In this document: positions 55,471 through 64,000 of the stretch, piece after piece
Layout of the letters: every line of letters starts with the position of its first letter
Position numbering within the stretch: position 1 is the stretch's first letter
From: Burkholderia sp. BCC0322
GTDB lineage: Bacteria > Pseudomonadota > Gammaproteobacteria > Burkholderiales > Burkholderiaceae
NCBI RefSeq assembly: GCF_902833045.1
Contig: NZ_CADFDU010000001.1
Coordinates: forward strand, 248,001 to 312,000
Reading direction: 5' to 3'
Length of the DNA: 64,000 nt
Made by a program: the position numbers and the translations under genes
Notes under the pieces: model-generated
Databases searched by the model: none
Seen by the model: the letters and a program-made list of their open reading frames with translations, nothing else
Told to the model about the DNA's origin: nothing

Positions 55471-56112
55471 ATGGAAGCCAGACTCGATTCGACGGCGGAC
55501 GCGGTGGCCGCATCGCTGCGGGAAATGATCGTCAACGGCGAGCTGCAGGCCGGCGAGCGGCTCGTCGAACGCGACCTCGCCGAGCGCTTCGGGATCAGCC
55601 GGATTCCGATGCGCGAAGCCATCCAGCGGCTGGAGCGCGAAGGGCTGCTGGAGATCTTCCGCAATCGCGGTGCGGTCGTGCGGATGCTGAGCGCGTCCGA
55701 CGTGCGGGAGATCTACGACATGCGTGCGCTGCTCGAAGGCGACGCAATCCATCGCAGCGTGAAGCGGCTCGACGACGAGACGCTCGCTCGCGCCGAGCTC
55801 GTGCATCGGCTGCTCGGCGAATCGAACGTCCCGCGCCGGCAAGGCGAGCTGAACCGTGAATTCCATGCGTTGCTGTATTCGTGCTGCGGCAACGAGCGGC
55901 AGTTGAAGGCAATCGCGGAGCTGCGCAGCCAGGTCGAACGATACGAGCGCCTGCAAGCCACGCTGCTCGCGGACACGCCGTCGTTCCAGGTCGAGCACGA
56001 AGAGATCCTGCAAGCGTGCCGCGAGCGCAATGCGCGCGGCGCCCGGGCGATGACCGTCGCGCATCTCGAGTCGGCCCGGCGCATCGTGTTGCGGCTCGTC
56101 GAAGGCGGGTGA
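55471..56112 (+). CDS. GntR/FCD transcriptional regulator
   Basis: 213 residues. Winged helix at about 10-70 (DAVAASLREMIVNGELQAGERLVERDLAERFGISRIPMREAIQRLEREGLLE) and FCD domain with IYDMRALLEGDAIHRSVKRL (about 88-107) and the metal-binding HxxxH pattern near HEEILQA. I use the ATG with GGGGA eight bases upstream; one ATG five codons earlier is possible. Divergent from the OsmC gene. Confidence 0.87.
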   Translation: MEARLDSTADAVAASLREMIVNGELQAGERLVERDLAERFGISRIPMREAIQRLEREGLLEIFRNRGAVVRMLSASDVREIYDMRALLEGDAIHRSVKRLDDETLARAELVHRLLGESNVPRRQGELNREFHALLYSCCGNERQLKAIAELRSQVERYERLQATLLADTPSFQVEHEEILQACRERNARGARAMTVAHLESARRIVLRLVEGG

Positions 56113-56430
56113 CGCCGGCACGTGGTCGGGCACGGTCATGCGCGCAATCGCGCCGACCGGTGCGGGCGGCCCGGTTTTTCGCACGTCCGGGGCGTGCTGC
56201 GCCCGCATGAACGGCGCAGCGCGCGTATCCACCGCTACCGTGAATCGCGCCAGTCGGTGAGCCGTCATTCGGCTTTCCGCCCACCGTTACCGAATTCGCA
56301 CGGCGCCAACCATCGCCACCGGCGGCTTCCCCGAACCCCAACGCTGTCCCGAGGCTCCCCGGCAAATCCGACCGCCCCGCCGCTCCCTCCGACGCCCTTC
56401 GGCACCCGCGCAACAAGATCAGCTTACGAT
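56113..56430. other. Spacer upstream of the Fur-controlled receptor
   Basis: 318 bases, GC-rich, mostly non-coding to the eye. A longer minus-strand frame crosses it but its composition looks like a shadow. The interval from 56431 on holds the Fur box. Confidence 0.35.
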
Positions 56431-56451
56431 TGCAAATAACTCTCATTTGCA
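56431..56451. promoter_or_regulatory. Fur box of the TonB receptor
   Basis: TGCAAAT-N7-ATTTGCA, a 7-bp perfect inverted repeat with 21-base span, similar to the Fur box form with A/T-rich hexamer repeats (GCAAATAAC / TCTCATTTGC). It lies about 98 bases upstream of the receptor start. Iron-responsive repression by Fur is expected. Confidence 0.7.
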
Positions 56452-56548
56452 TTAGATTTCGGCGCGCAAATGAACTGTTTGGAACACGGATGCCGGCGCA
56501 AGACGGCCCGCGGTGCCCGAACGCGGACCAATCTCTGAAGGACGGGGT

Positions 56549-58654
56549 ATGAGCAGAAAGAACTGGGCGGCCGCACCGCTGGCCATCGTCGTCGGCACGG
56601 CCGGCCTGAGCGCCGCCGACGCTCAGGAACTGTCGCTGCCCGCGATCGAAGTCTCCGGGCAGCGCACGACGGCGCCGTTTCGCGCGCCGGAATCGACGAG
56701 CGCGACGCGCACCGAGACGGACGTGATGGAGATTCCGTTCGCGGTCAGCAGCGTCGACAAGAAACTGATCCAGACCGTGGCCGCCACACGCGGCGAAGAC
56801 CTCTACGACTGGGTCGCCGGCGTCGCGCGGCAAAACAACTTCGGCGGGCTGTGGGACAACTACGCGGTGCGCGGCTTCGCCGGCGACGGCAACACGTCCG
56901 GCACCGACTACCTCGTCAACGGCTTCTCGTGGAATCGCGGCATCGGCGTGCCGCGCGACACCGCCACGCTCGAGCGCATGGAAGTCCTCAAGGGGCCCGC
57001 GTCCGCGCTGTACGGCCGCGGCGACCCCGGCGGCCTCATCAGCTACACGACGAAGCAGCCGCAGTTCGCGCGCGCGAACACGATCGGCGTGTCGGCCGGC
57101 AGTTACGGCGCGCTGCGCGAGACGCTCGATTCGACCGGCCCCGTCACGCAGTCGCTCGCGTACCGCTTCGTCGCGATGAACGAGAACAACGGCAGCTTCC
57201 GCGATACCGTGTCGAGCAAGCGCTACCTGTTCGCGCCGTCGTTCACGTGGGACATCGGCGCGGACACGACGCTGCACTATGAATTCGAGACCGTCCGGCA
57301 GCGCGCGCCGCTCGATCGCGGCGTGGTCGCGGTCAACGGGCAGCTCGGTGCGGTGCCGGCGTCGAGGTTCCTGGGCGAGCCGCGCGACGGCGACTACGAC
57401 GTGCGCAACTCGGGCCACCAGTTCACGCTCGAACATCGCTTCAATGCCGACTGGTCGGTCAACGCCGGCTTCGCGCAGCGCGACACCGACCTGTCCGGCC
57501 GCTCGTCCGAGGCGTTCGCGCTGCAGCCGGACGGGCGTACGCTATGGCGCCGCTACCGGCAGGTCGCGTTTCATTCGAACGACGTGCAAGGGCGCGTCGA
57601 GGTGGCCGGCAAGGCCCGCACCGCCGGCATCGGCCACACGTTCGTGATGGGCGTCGACGCCTATCGCTTCAACTACGACCAGTTCGTCGCGCGCTCGACG
57701 CCGACGGCCGCGGCGCCGTATGCGATCGACATCTTCGATCCGGTTTACGGCCAGCCGGCGCCCGTGCCGCGCACCGCGACGAACCTGCTCGAGCGCGACG
57801 ACGGGCAGGGCCTGTACGCGCAGGACACGCTCGCGTTCGGGCCGCACTGGAAAGTGCTCGCCGGGCTGCGCTGGGACCGCTTTCACCAGTCGGTCGAGAA
57901 TCGCCTGACGGGCGTGACGACGACCCAGCTGCAAACGGCGCTGAGCCCGCGGCTCGGCATCGTGTACGAAGCCAGCCCCGCGCTGTCGTTCTATGCGAAC
58001 ACCGCGTATTCGTTCCGGCCGAACAACGGCGCCGACGTGAACGGCCGCGCGTTCGATCCGGAGAAGGGGCACGGCTATGAGGCCGGCGTGAAATGGGCCG
58101 GCACGCGCTGGCTCGCGACCGTCGCCGCGTTCTACGTGAACAAGCGCAACGTGCTGACCGCCGATCCGGGGAATGCCGGGTTCTCGCGTGCGGCCGGCGA
58201 AGTACGCAGCCGCGGTGTCGAATTCGAATGGAACGGCGAACTGGGCCACGGGTTGCGCGGCATCGTCAATCTCGCCTACGTCGATGCGCAGGTCACGCGC
58301 GACAGCGTGCTGACGCCCGGCGCACGGCTCGTCGACATTCCGCGGCTGAGCGGGAGCGCGCTGCTGATGTACGAAACCGCGCTGCCGCTCGTCGACAAGG
58401 CCGGCGCGGGCGCGGGCGTGATCTACGTCGGACGCCGCGCGGGCAACACGGCGAACACGCAGGACGGCTTCGAGCTGCCCGCCTACGCGACCGTGCAGCT
58501 CAACGGCTACGTGCAGGTCAACAAGCATCTGCGCGCGTCGGTCGTGCTGAACAACCTGTTCAATCGCACGTACTACGCCAGCTCGTACAACAGCCTGTGG
58601 GTCACGCCGGGCGCGCCGCGCAGCCTGTTCGCCTCCGTCGCGTACTCGTTCTAG
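56549..58654 (+). CDS. TonB-dependent siderophore receptor
   Basis: 701 residues. Signal peptide ends near residue 25 (SAADAQ). TonB box-type LPAIEVSGQ (about 30-38), plug domain (GEDLYDWVAGVARQNNFGGLWDNYAVRGFAGDGNTSGTDYLVNG and LERMEVLKGPASALYGRGDPGGLI), then a 22-strand barrel ending with the SLFASVAYSF outer-membrane signal. The plug text (GxDPGG, MEVLKGPxSxLYG) is the FhuA/FpvA siderophore group, so a ferric siderophore ligand is expected. AAGGA precedes the ATG. No biosynthesis or transport genes for a siderophore are next to it. Confidence 0.93.
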   Translation: MSRKNWAAAPLAIVVGTAGLSAADAQELSLPAIEVSGQRTTAPFRAPESTSATRTETDVMEIPFAVSSVDKKLIQTVAATRGEDLYDWVAGVARQNNFGGLWDNYAVRGFAGDGNTSGTDYLVNGFSWNRGIGVPRDTATLERMEVLKGPASALYGRGDPGGLISYTTKQPQFARANTIGVSAGSYGALRETLDSTGPVTQSLAYRFVAMNENNGSFRDTVSSKRYLFAPSFTWDIGADTTLHYEFETVRQRAPLDRGVVAVNGQLGAVPASRFLGEPRDGDYDVRNSGHQFTLEHRFNADWSVNAGFAQRDTDLSGRSSEAFALQPDGRTLWRRYRQVAFHSNDVQGRVEVAGKARTAGIGHTFVMGVDAYRFNYDQFVARSTPTAAAPYAIDIFDPVYGQPAPVPRTATNLLERDDGQGLYAQDTLAFGPHWKVLAGLRWDRFHQSVENRLTGVTTTQLQTALSPRLGIVYEASPALSFYANTAYSFRPNNGADVNGRAFDPEKGHGYEAGVKWAGTRWLATVAAFYVNKRNVLTADPGNAGFSRAAGEVRSRGVEFEWNGELGHGLRGIVNLAYVDAQVTRDSVLTPGARLVDIPRLSGSALLMYETALPLVDKAGAGAGVIYVGRRAGNTANTQDGFELPAYATVQLNGYVQVNKHLRASVVLNNLFNRTYYASSYNSLWVTPGAPRSLFASVAYSF

Positions 58655-58676
58655 AACGGCCGGCCGACGTGCATCA

Positions 58677-58707
58677 CACGCCGGACGCAAACCGTGCGTG
58701 CGGCGTG
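58677..58707. terminator. Bidirectional terminator hairpin
   Basis: CACGCCGGACGCA / TGCGTGCGGCGTG, 13-base arms with one mismatch and a 5-base loop, between the convergent TonB receptor and LacI genes. Confidence 0.5.
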
Positions 58708-58789
58708 CAAAACGCAATCACATCGCAGACGTCACGGGCCTCTCCACCCATTGCCCGCAACGTGAAAACGCCGCGCACGCCGCCCCTCG

Positions 58790-59824
58790 CTACATGGCGG
58801 CGCGTCGCCCGGACACCGCCGCCGTCGTACCGCGCACCACCAACCGCGGCAACGACGCAATCCGCACGCGAGACGCATCGTCGATCCGGCCGCCCGCCTC
58901 GCGCAGCGCGTTGAGCAGTTCGACCGCGAGCCCGGCGGCCTCGGCGGTCGGGATCGCCACCGTCGTCAACGTGGGACGCGTGTCGCTCGCCAGATGAATA
59001 TCGGTAATGCCGACGATCGACAGGTCGTCGGGCACGCGCCGGCCGCGATCGGCCGCCGCGTGCAGCGCGCCGATCGCGGGCAGGTCGTTGGTGGCGACCA
59101 GCGCGGTCAACCGCGGATGCGTATCCAGCAACCGCCCCGCCGCGCGCACGCCGCCTTCGATCGAATCGGGCTCTGCCGCGACAATCGTCGCGTCGAGCCC
59201 CGCTTCGCGCATCACATCGACGAAGCCGTCGTAGCGCGCCGCCTGCACGCCGCTCGCCGACCCGCCGACGATCACGCCGATCGTCCGGTGCCCGAGTTCG
59301 AGCAGATGCCGCGTCGCGATCCGCCCGGCTTCGCGGAAATCCACCGCCACGCACGGCAAACCTTCGGGCGGCGCATCGGGCCGCTCCCACAGACACAGCA
59401 CGACCGGCACGCCGCGCGCCGCCACATCGAGCAGATCCGGCAGATGCAGGTTCGCATTGGTCACGAGAATGCCTTCGGAGATCGTGCCGGCGATCTGGTC
59501 GAGATACGCTCGGCCCTGTAACGGATCTTCGTTCGTATTGCAGACGATCAGGAACTGCCCGTTGCGGCGCACCGCGCGCTCGACCGCCAGCGCGAACTCC
59601 GGATAGAACGGGTTCGCGATGCTCGACACCATCAGCGCGACCGTTGGCGCGCGCCCTTCCGCCAGCGCCCGCGCGGCGAGATGCGGCCGATACCCGAGCG
59701 CCTCCACGGCTTCCAGCACCCGCGCACGCGTCGCCTCGCCCACCCGGCCGCGGTTGCGCAGCACGTTCGAGACCGTCGCCGCCGTCACGCCGGCGCGGCG
59801 GGCCACTTCATCGAGTGTCGCCAT
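58790..59824 (-). CDS. LacI-family regulator of the galactoside cluster
   Basis: 344 residues. LacI HTH at about 1-55 (MATLDEVARRAGVTAATVSNVLRNRGRVGEATRARVLEAVEALGYRPHLAARAL), then the sugar-binding core (about 60-330; SSIANPFYPEFALAVERAVRRNG, GHRTIGVIVGG, VPDDLSIVGITDI). The ATG begins exactly at the HTH. Divergent from the ABC ATPase; the 18-bp palindrome between them is the likely operator, with a galactoside as probable inducer. Confidence 0.92.
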   Translation of the reverse strand: MATLDEVARRAGVTAATVSNVLRNRGRVGEATRARVLEAVEALGYRPHLAARALAEGRAPTVALMVSSIANPFYPEFALAVERAVRRNGQFLIVCNTNEDPLQGRAYLDQIAGTISEGILVTNANLHLPDLLDVAARGVPVVLCLWERPDAPPEGLPCVAVDFREAGRIATRHLLELGHRTIGVIVGGSASGVQAARYDGFVDVMREAGLDATIVAAEPDSIEGGVRAAGRLLDTHPRLTALVATNDLPAIGALHAAADRGRRVPDDLSIVGITDIHLASDTRPTLTTVAIPTAEAAGLAVELLNALREAGGRIDDASRVRIASLPRLVVRGTTAAVSGRRAAM

Positions 59825-59960
59825 GACTTGCTCACTATATGAGACGTTGATCCAGTATTTGCTTCGCTCACCGAAGCGGCGCACTATCCCCGCACACCCT
59901 GCCGCCTGACCGACGGGCGCGACTCGGCCGCGATCGCATCGCCTCTTTTTTTGATCGCGA

Positions 59961-59978
59961 TGATTAAGCGCTTAATCA
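59961..59978. promoter_or_regulatory. LacI-type operator of the galactoside cluster
   Basis: TGATTAAGCGCTTAATCA, a perfect 18-bp palindrome with a CG centre typical of LacI-family operators, between the LacI gene and the ABC ATPase. A degenerate second half-site (AAAGCGCATTA) follows closely at about 59985-59995. Confidence 0.72.
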
Positions 59979-60013
59979 CTGATGAAAGCGCATTAGAACA
60001 TGGAGCGGAGACA

Positions 60014-61162
60014 ATGGCGAGCATCTCGATGCGGCGCGTGCAGAAAGCCTACGGCGATCACGCGCCGGTCATTCGCGACGTCGATCTGGAGATCGGCGCG
60101 CACGAGTTCTGCGTGTTCCTCGGGCCGTCCGGATGCGGCAAGTCGACGTTGCTGCGCATGATCGCCGGGCTCGAGGATCTGAGCGCGGGCGAGCTGTCGA
60201 TCGACGGCCGCCGCGTCGACGACGTGCCGGCCGCCGAGCGCGGTGTCGCGATGGTGTTCCAGAGCTACGCGCTGTTTCCGCACATGACGGTCTACGAGAA
60301 CATGGCGTTCGGGCTGAAGCTCGCGCGCGTGCCGAAGGCCGAGATCGACCGGAAAGTGCGTGATGCCGCGCGCATCCTGCAGCTCGACATGCTGCTCGAT
60401 CGCAAGCCGAAGGCGCTGTCGGGCGGCCAGCGCCAGCGCGTCGCGATCGGCCGCGCAATCGTGCGCGAGCCCGGCGTGTTCCTGTTCGACGAACCGCTGT
60501 CCAATCTCGACGCGGCGCTGCGCGGCCAGACCCGCATCGAGATCGCGAAGCTGCACCGGCAGTTCGAACGCGCGAGCGTCGTCTACGTGACGCACGACCA
60601 GACCGAAGCGATGACGCTCGCCGACAAGATCGTGCTGCTGCACGCCGGCGCCGATACCGCGCAGCACGGCAGCATCGCGCAGGTCGGCGCGCCGCTCGAC
60701 CTCTACCACCACCCGGCCAGCCGCTTCGTCGCGGGCTTCATCGGTTCGCCGCGCATGAACTTCCTGCCGGCCGTCGTGACCGCCTGCGATGCGCATCGCA
60801 CGGCCGTGACGCTCGCGCCGTCCGGCGAAACCTTCGTGCTGCCGCGCAACGGCGCGGCGCTCGGTGCGGGCGCCGCCGTGACGCTCGGCATTCGTCCCGA
60901 ACACCTGACACTCGGCGCCGCGCACGACGCGACGGCACTCGCCCGCGACGTCGCGCTCGTCGAACGCCTGGGCGAGCAGACGTACGTGCACCTCGACCAG
61001 CCCGGCGGCCACTCGCTCATCGCGAAAGTGCCCGGCGACGCGCGGGTGCACAGCGGCGAACGCGTGCTCGTGCATGCGCCGGCCGCGGCGTGCCATCTCT
61101 TCACCGAAGACGGCCGCGCGGTGCCCGCGTGCGCCGACGTCCACGTTCACCACTACGCATAA
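60014..61162 (+). CDS. Sugar ABC transporter ATP-binding protein (MalK/UgpC class)
   Basis: 382 residues. ABC domain with GPSGCGKST Walker A (about 39-47), LSGGQRQRVAIGRAI signature (about 134-148), VFLFDEPLSNLDA Walker B (about 154-166) and a C-terminal TOBE-like regulatory region (about 240-375) typical of MalK/UgpC-type ATPases that energise oligosaccharide uptake. The start after the LacI operator is taken with GGAG a few bases upstream; a longer frame starts in the operator. First gene of the galactoside operon. Confidence 0.9.
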   Translation: MASISMRRVQKAYGDHAPVIRDVDLEIGAHEFCVFLGPSGCGKSTLLRMIAGLEDLSAGELSIDGRRVDDVPAAERGVAMVFQSYALFPHMTVYENMAFGLKLARVPKAEIDRKVRDAARILQLDMLLDRKPKALSGGQRQRVAIGRAIVREPGVFLFDEPLSNLDAALRGQTRIEIAKLHRQFERASVVYVTHDQTEAMTLADKIVLLHAGADTAQHGSIAQVGAPLDLYHHPASRFVAGFIGSPRMNFLPAVVTACDAHRTAVTLAPSGETFVLPRNGAALGAGAAVTLGIRPEHLTLGAAHDATALARDVALVERLGEQTYVHLDQPGGHSLIAKVPGDARVHSGERVLVHAPAAACHLFTEDGRAVPACADVHVHHYA

Positions 61163-61171
61163 GGATCGGGC

Positions 61172-63157
61172 ATGCGCCTCGGAGTCTGTTACTACCCGGA
61201 ACACTGGCCGGAAACGATGTGGGCCGACGATGCCCGCCGGATGAAAGCGCTCGGCATCGAGCAGGTGCGGATCGCCGAATTCGCGTGGAGCCGTATCGAG
61301 CCGTCGCCGGGCGAGTACGACTGGGGCTGGCTCGATCGCGCGGTCGACGTGCTCGGCGCAGCCGGCCTCGAGATCGTGATGTGCACGCCGACGGCCACGC
61401 CGCCGAAATGGCTGGTCGATCGCCATCCCGACATCCTCGCGATCGGCGCGGACGGCCGGCCGCGCGCGTTCGGCTCGCGCCGCCACTACGACTTCTCGTC
61501 GCCGACCTATCTCGACGCGTCGCGCCAGATCTGCACGGCGGTCGCCGAGCGCTACGGCCGCCACCCGGCCGTGCGCTACTGGCAGACCGACAACGAGCTG
61601 GGTTGCCACCAGACCGTCGTCAGCTACTCGCCGGCCGCGCTCGTGCGCTTTCGTGCGTGGCTGAAGGCGCGCTACGGCACGATCGACGCGCTGAACCGCG
61701 CGTGGGGCACCGTGTTCTGGAGCATGGAGTATCGCCATTTCGACGAGGTCGACGCGCCCGTCGGCACCGTGACCGAGGCCCACCCGTCGCATCGCCTCGA
61801 CTACCGGCGCTTCGCGTCGGACGAAGTCGCGCGCTATCACCGGATGCAGGTCGACGTGATTCGCGCTCATTCGCCGGGCCGCCCGGTTGCGCACAATTTC
61901 ATGCAGCTTTTCACCGAGTTCGACCATTACGAGGTGGCGCGCGACCTCGACATCGCGACCTGGGACAGCTATCCGCTCGGCGCGCTCGAGGAGCAATGGT
62001 TCGCGCCTCACGTGAAGGCGCGCTGGCTGCGTACCGGCCACCCCGACTTCGCGTCGTTCAATCACGACCTCTATCGCGGCATGTCGAAGCTGCCGTTCTG
62101 GGTGATGGAGCAGCAGCCGGGCCCCGTGAACTGGGCGCAGTGGAACCCCGCGCCGCTGCCGGGCATGGTGCGCCTGTGGAGCTGGGAAGCGTTCGCGCAC
62201 GGCGCCGGCTGCGTGTCGTACTTCCGCTGGCGGCAGGCGCCGTTCGCGCAGGAGCAGATGCATGCGGGCCTGCACACCCCCGATGACAAGCTCGACGAAG
62301 GCGGCCGCGAGGCGCAACGCGTCGCGCGCGAGATCGCGGCCGTGCACGACGCCGGCGCGGACGCGGACGGCGCGGTGCGCGCCCCCGTCGCGCTGGTCTT
62401 CGACTACGACGCGAAGTGGCTGTTCGAAGTGCAGCCGCAGGGCGCCGATTTCCATTACCCGCGCTTCGCGTTCGAGTACTACTCGGCGCTGCGCTCGCTC
62501 GGCCTCGACGTCGACATCGTGTCCGCGCACGCGCCGCTCGACGGCTACCGGCTCGTCGTCGTGCCGCCGCTGCCGGTCGTGCCGGACGATTTCGCCGCGC
62601 GGCTCGCGGCCTCGGGCGCGCATGCGGTGTTCGGGCCGCGCACCGGCTCGAAGACCGTCGACCTGCAGATCCCGCCGACGCTGCCGCCCGGCCCGCTCGC
62701 GTCGATCCTGCCGGTGCGCGTGTGGCGCGTCGAATCGCTGCGGCCGAACGTGACCGAGCGGATCGACGGCACGCTGCGCGACGGCGCGCCGCTCGCGGGC
62801 GAGGCGCGCCACTGGCGCGACTTCGTCGAGCTTCACGACAACACGCGCAGCCTCGTACGCGCACGCTTCGCCGACGGTCACCCGGCCTGCGTGTCGCACG
62901 GCACGCTGCACTACTGGGCCGCGCTGTTCGACGATGCGACCACCGTCCGGCTGTTCGCCGATGTCGCGGCCGAAGCCGGTCTCGCGCCGACGCCGCTCGG
63001 CGACGGCGTGCGCGTGAGCCGGCGCGGCGGCCTGACCTACGTTTTCAACTATGGCGACACGCCGCACACGATCGACGCGGTGCCGCCGTCCGCGTTCGTG
63101 CTCGGCACGGCGCAAGTCGGGCCGCAAGACGTGGCCGCGTATCGAAGCCGTTCGTAG
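61172..63157 (+). CDS. Beta-galactosidase, GH42
   Basis: 661 residues. GH42 catalytic domain: [38 protein letters not shown] (about 3-40), acid/base Glu142 in [10 protein letters not shown], nucleophile Glu313 in [11 protein letters not shown]; followed by a trimerisation domain (about 395-600) and a small C-terminal beta domain. No signal peptide, so it acts in the cytoplasm on imported galactosides. It starts nine bases after the ATPase stop codon. GH42 enzymes often attack galacto-oligosaccharides from plant galactans. Confidence 0.94.
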   Translation: MRLGVCYYPEHWPETMWADDARRMKALGIEQVRIAEFAWSRIEPSPGEYDWGWLDRAVDVLGAAGLEIVMCTPTATPPKWLVDRHPDILAIGADGRPRAFGSRRHYDFSSPTYLDASRQICTAVAERYGRHPAVRYWQTDNELGCHQTVVSYSPAALVRFRAWLKARYGTIDALNRAWGTVFWSMEYRHFDEVDAPVGTVTEAHPSHRLDYRRFASDEVARYHRMQVDVIRAHSPGRPVAHNFMQLFTEFDHYEVARDLDIATWDSYPLGALEEQWFAPHVKARWLRTGHPDFASFNHDLYRGMSKLPFWVMEQQPGPVNWAQWNPAPLPGMVRLWSWEAFAHGAGCVSYFRWRQAPFAQEQMHAGLHTPDDKLDEGGREAQRVAREIAAVHDAGADADGAVRAPVALVFDYDAKWLFEVQPQGADFHYPRFAFEYYSALRSLGLDVDIVSAHAPLDGYRLVVVPPLPVVPDDFAARLAASGAHAVFGPRTGSKTVDLQIPPTLPPGPLASILPVRVWRVESLRPNVTERIDGTLRDGAPLAGEARHWRDFVELHDNTRSLVRARFADGHPACVSHGTLHYWAALFDDATTVRLFADVAAEAGLAPTPLGDGVRVSRRGGLTYVFNYGDTPHTIDAVPPSAFVLGTAQVGPQDVAAYRSRS

Positions 63158-63220
63158 CAACCGCCGCCGGCGCCACGATGCGCCGGTAACGTACAACGAC
63201 ACCCAGAACTGGAGACACGT

Positions 63221-64000
63221 ATGACACATCGCCCCCTTCGCGTCGCTGCCCGGCTCGCCACGGCCGCCGCTGTCGCACTGGCATCGCTCGGCATGACGGC
63301 GCCCGCCGATGCCGGCACGCTGACGATCAACATCGCGTTCAAGGGCGCGAGCCAGCGCGCGGTCTGGCAGTCGACGCTCGACGCGTTCCGCAAGGCGCAT
63401 CCCGACATCGACGTGAAGGCCACCTTCGTCGACGAGGAAGCGTACAAGGTGCAGCTCCCCGCGTGGCTCACCACCATCGCGCCGGACGTCGTGAACTGGC
63501 ACGCGGGCGAGCGGATGGCGTACTACGCGAAGCGCGGGCTGTTCGAGGACCTGAGCGGCGACTGGGCGAAGAACGGCTGGGGCGCGATGTACGCGTCGAC
63601 GCGCGACGCATCGTCGTACAACGGCAAGCAGTACGCGGCGCCGACCGTCTACTACTCGTGGGGGCTGTTCTACCGCAAGGACCTGTTCCACAAGGTCGGC
63701 ATCGCCGACGAGCCGAAGACCTGGGACCAGTTTCTCGACGCGTGCAGGAAGCTGAAGGCGGCCGGCATCACGCCGATCGCGATCGGCGGCCGCGACGCCT
63801 GGACCCTCGCCGGCTGGTTCGACTATCTCGACCTGCGCCTGAACGGCAACGTGTTCCACCAGCAGCTGATGGCCGGCGACGTGCCGTACACCGACCCGCG
63901 CGTGAAGAAGGTCTACACGACGTGGAAATCGCTGATCGACGCGGGCTACTTCATCGACAACGCGCTGTCCTACGATCTCGACGGCGCGCAGCCGTTCCTG
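63221..64000 (+). CDS. Sugar ABC transporter substrate-binding protein (3' end outside window)
   Basis: Open from a good start (GGAG then ATG) to the window edge; 260 residues are visible. Signal peptide MTHRPLRVAARLATAAAVALASLGMTAPADA, then the family-1 solute-binding start LTINIAFKGASQRAVWQSTLDAFRKAHPDIDVKATFVDEE, TTIAPDVVNWHAGERMAYYAKRGLFEDL and APTVYYSWGLFYRKDLFHKVGI (about 137-158). Belongs with the ATPase and GH42 upstream; two permease genes are expected to the right. Probably binds galactosides. Confidence 0.9.
   Translation, partial: MTHRPLRVAARLATAAAVALASLGMTAPADAGTLTINIAFKGASQRAVWQSTLDAFRKAHPDIDVKATFVDEEAYKVQLPAWLTTIAPDVVNWHAGERMAYYAKRGLFEDLSGDWAKNGWGAMYASTRDASSYNGKQYAAPTVYYSWGLFYRKDLFHKVGIADEPKTWDQFLDACRKLKAAGITPIAIGGRDAWTLAGWFDYLDLRLNGNVFHQQLMAGDVPYTDPRVKKVYTTWKSLIDAGYFIDNALSYDLDGAQPFL

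Noticed and set aside
59993-63859. A 1288-codon minus-strand open frame
   Set aside because: It is a shadow of the ATPase and GH42 genes in high-GC DNA: Arg/Ala/Val-rich repeats without domains, and it crosses three real genes.

Overview
The window is GC-rich bacterial DNA, dense with genes and with sub-100-base gaps inside operons. Its family content matches an environmental Burkholderia, most likely a secondary chromosome of the Burkholderia cepacia complex: tandem catabolic operons each with a LysR, GntR, MarR or LacI regulator, a Burkholderia-type trimeric porin, an acyl-CoA dehydrogenase next to a feruloyl-CoA synthase, and a CS1-type pilin. The taxon is an inference from gene content. 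I found no rRNA, tRNA, CRISPR array, insertion sequence, integrase or replication origin.

Layout. 1-9.8 kb: a DapF-like epimerase cut by the left edge, a PRC-barrel secreted protein, DAHP synthase (aroG) with a membrane protein, a secreted lipase, three overlapping unknown genes, a YceH-family protein and an SDR enzyme. 9.8-20.1 kb: small catabolic units of unknown substrate: DapA-like and class II aldolase-like enzymes divergent from an XRE/cupin regulator, a HutC-like regulator, a PhyH dioxygenase, an orphan amino-acid binding protein, a LysR regulator, and two tandem cytosine-deaminase-like hydrolases with a SnoaL-like protein. 20.5-28.5 kb: a glycine-zipper lipoprotein, a GNAT enzyme, a decayed polygalacturonase, an orphan CS1-type pilin, a class III aminotransferase, and a diaminopropionate ammonia-lyase/M20 hydrolase pair divergent from an Lrp regulator.

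28.6-43.9 kb is a ferulate/vanillate catabolic island. A lipoprotein tannase/feruloyl esterase, a porin and an aromatic-acid MFS permease probably release and import the substrate. Fcs, Ech and Vdh (operon ech-vdh-fcs-acd) convert ferulate to vanillate, and VanAB (vanR-vanA-vanB) demethylates vanillate to protocatechuate. A 17-bp palindrome (TATCAGGTAACCTGATA and close variants) occurs four times, at 32830, 32922, 33720 and 42923, in front of the esterase/porin/MFS operon, the marR/vanR divergent promoter and the ech/amidohydrolase divergent promoter. It is the likely operator of the MarR-type regulator and ties the island together.

44.0-54.9 kb is an eight-gene operon for non-phosphorylative L-arabinose (or D-galactose) oxidation: arabonate dehydratase, MFS, keto-deoxyarabonate dehydratase, sugar dehydrogenase, AraFGH transporter and lactonase, divergent from a LysR regulator. 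The final enzyme, alpha-ketoglutaric semialdehyde dehydrogenase, is not in the window. 54.9-64 kb: an OsmC protein and a GntR regulator, a Fur-boxed TonB siderophore receptor, and a LacI-controlled galactoside cluster (ABC ATPase, GH42 beta-galactosidase, sugar-binding protein cut by the right edge) with an 18-bp perfect palindrome as candidate operator.

Taken together, the right half reads as a toolkit for plant cell-wall side chains, where ferulate is esterified to arabinose and galactose.
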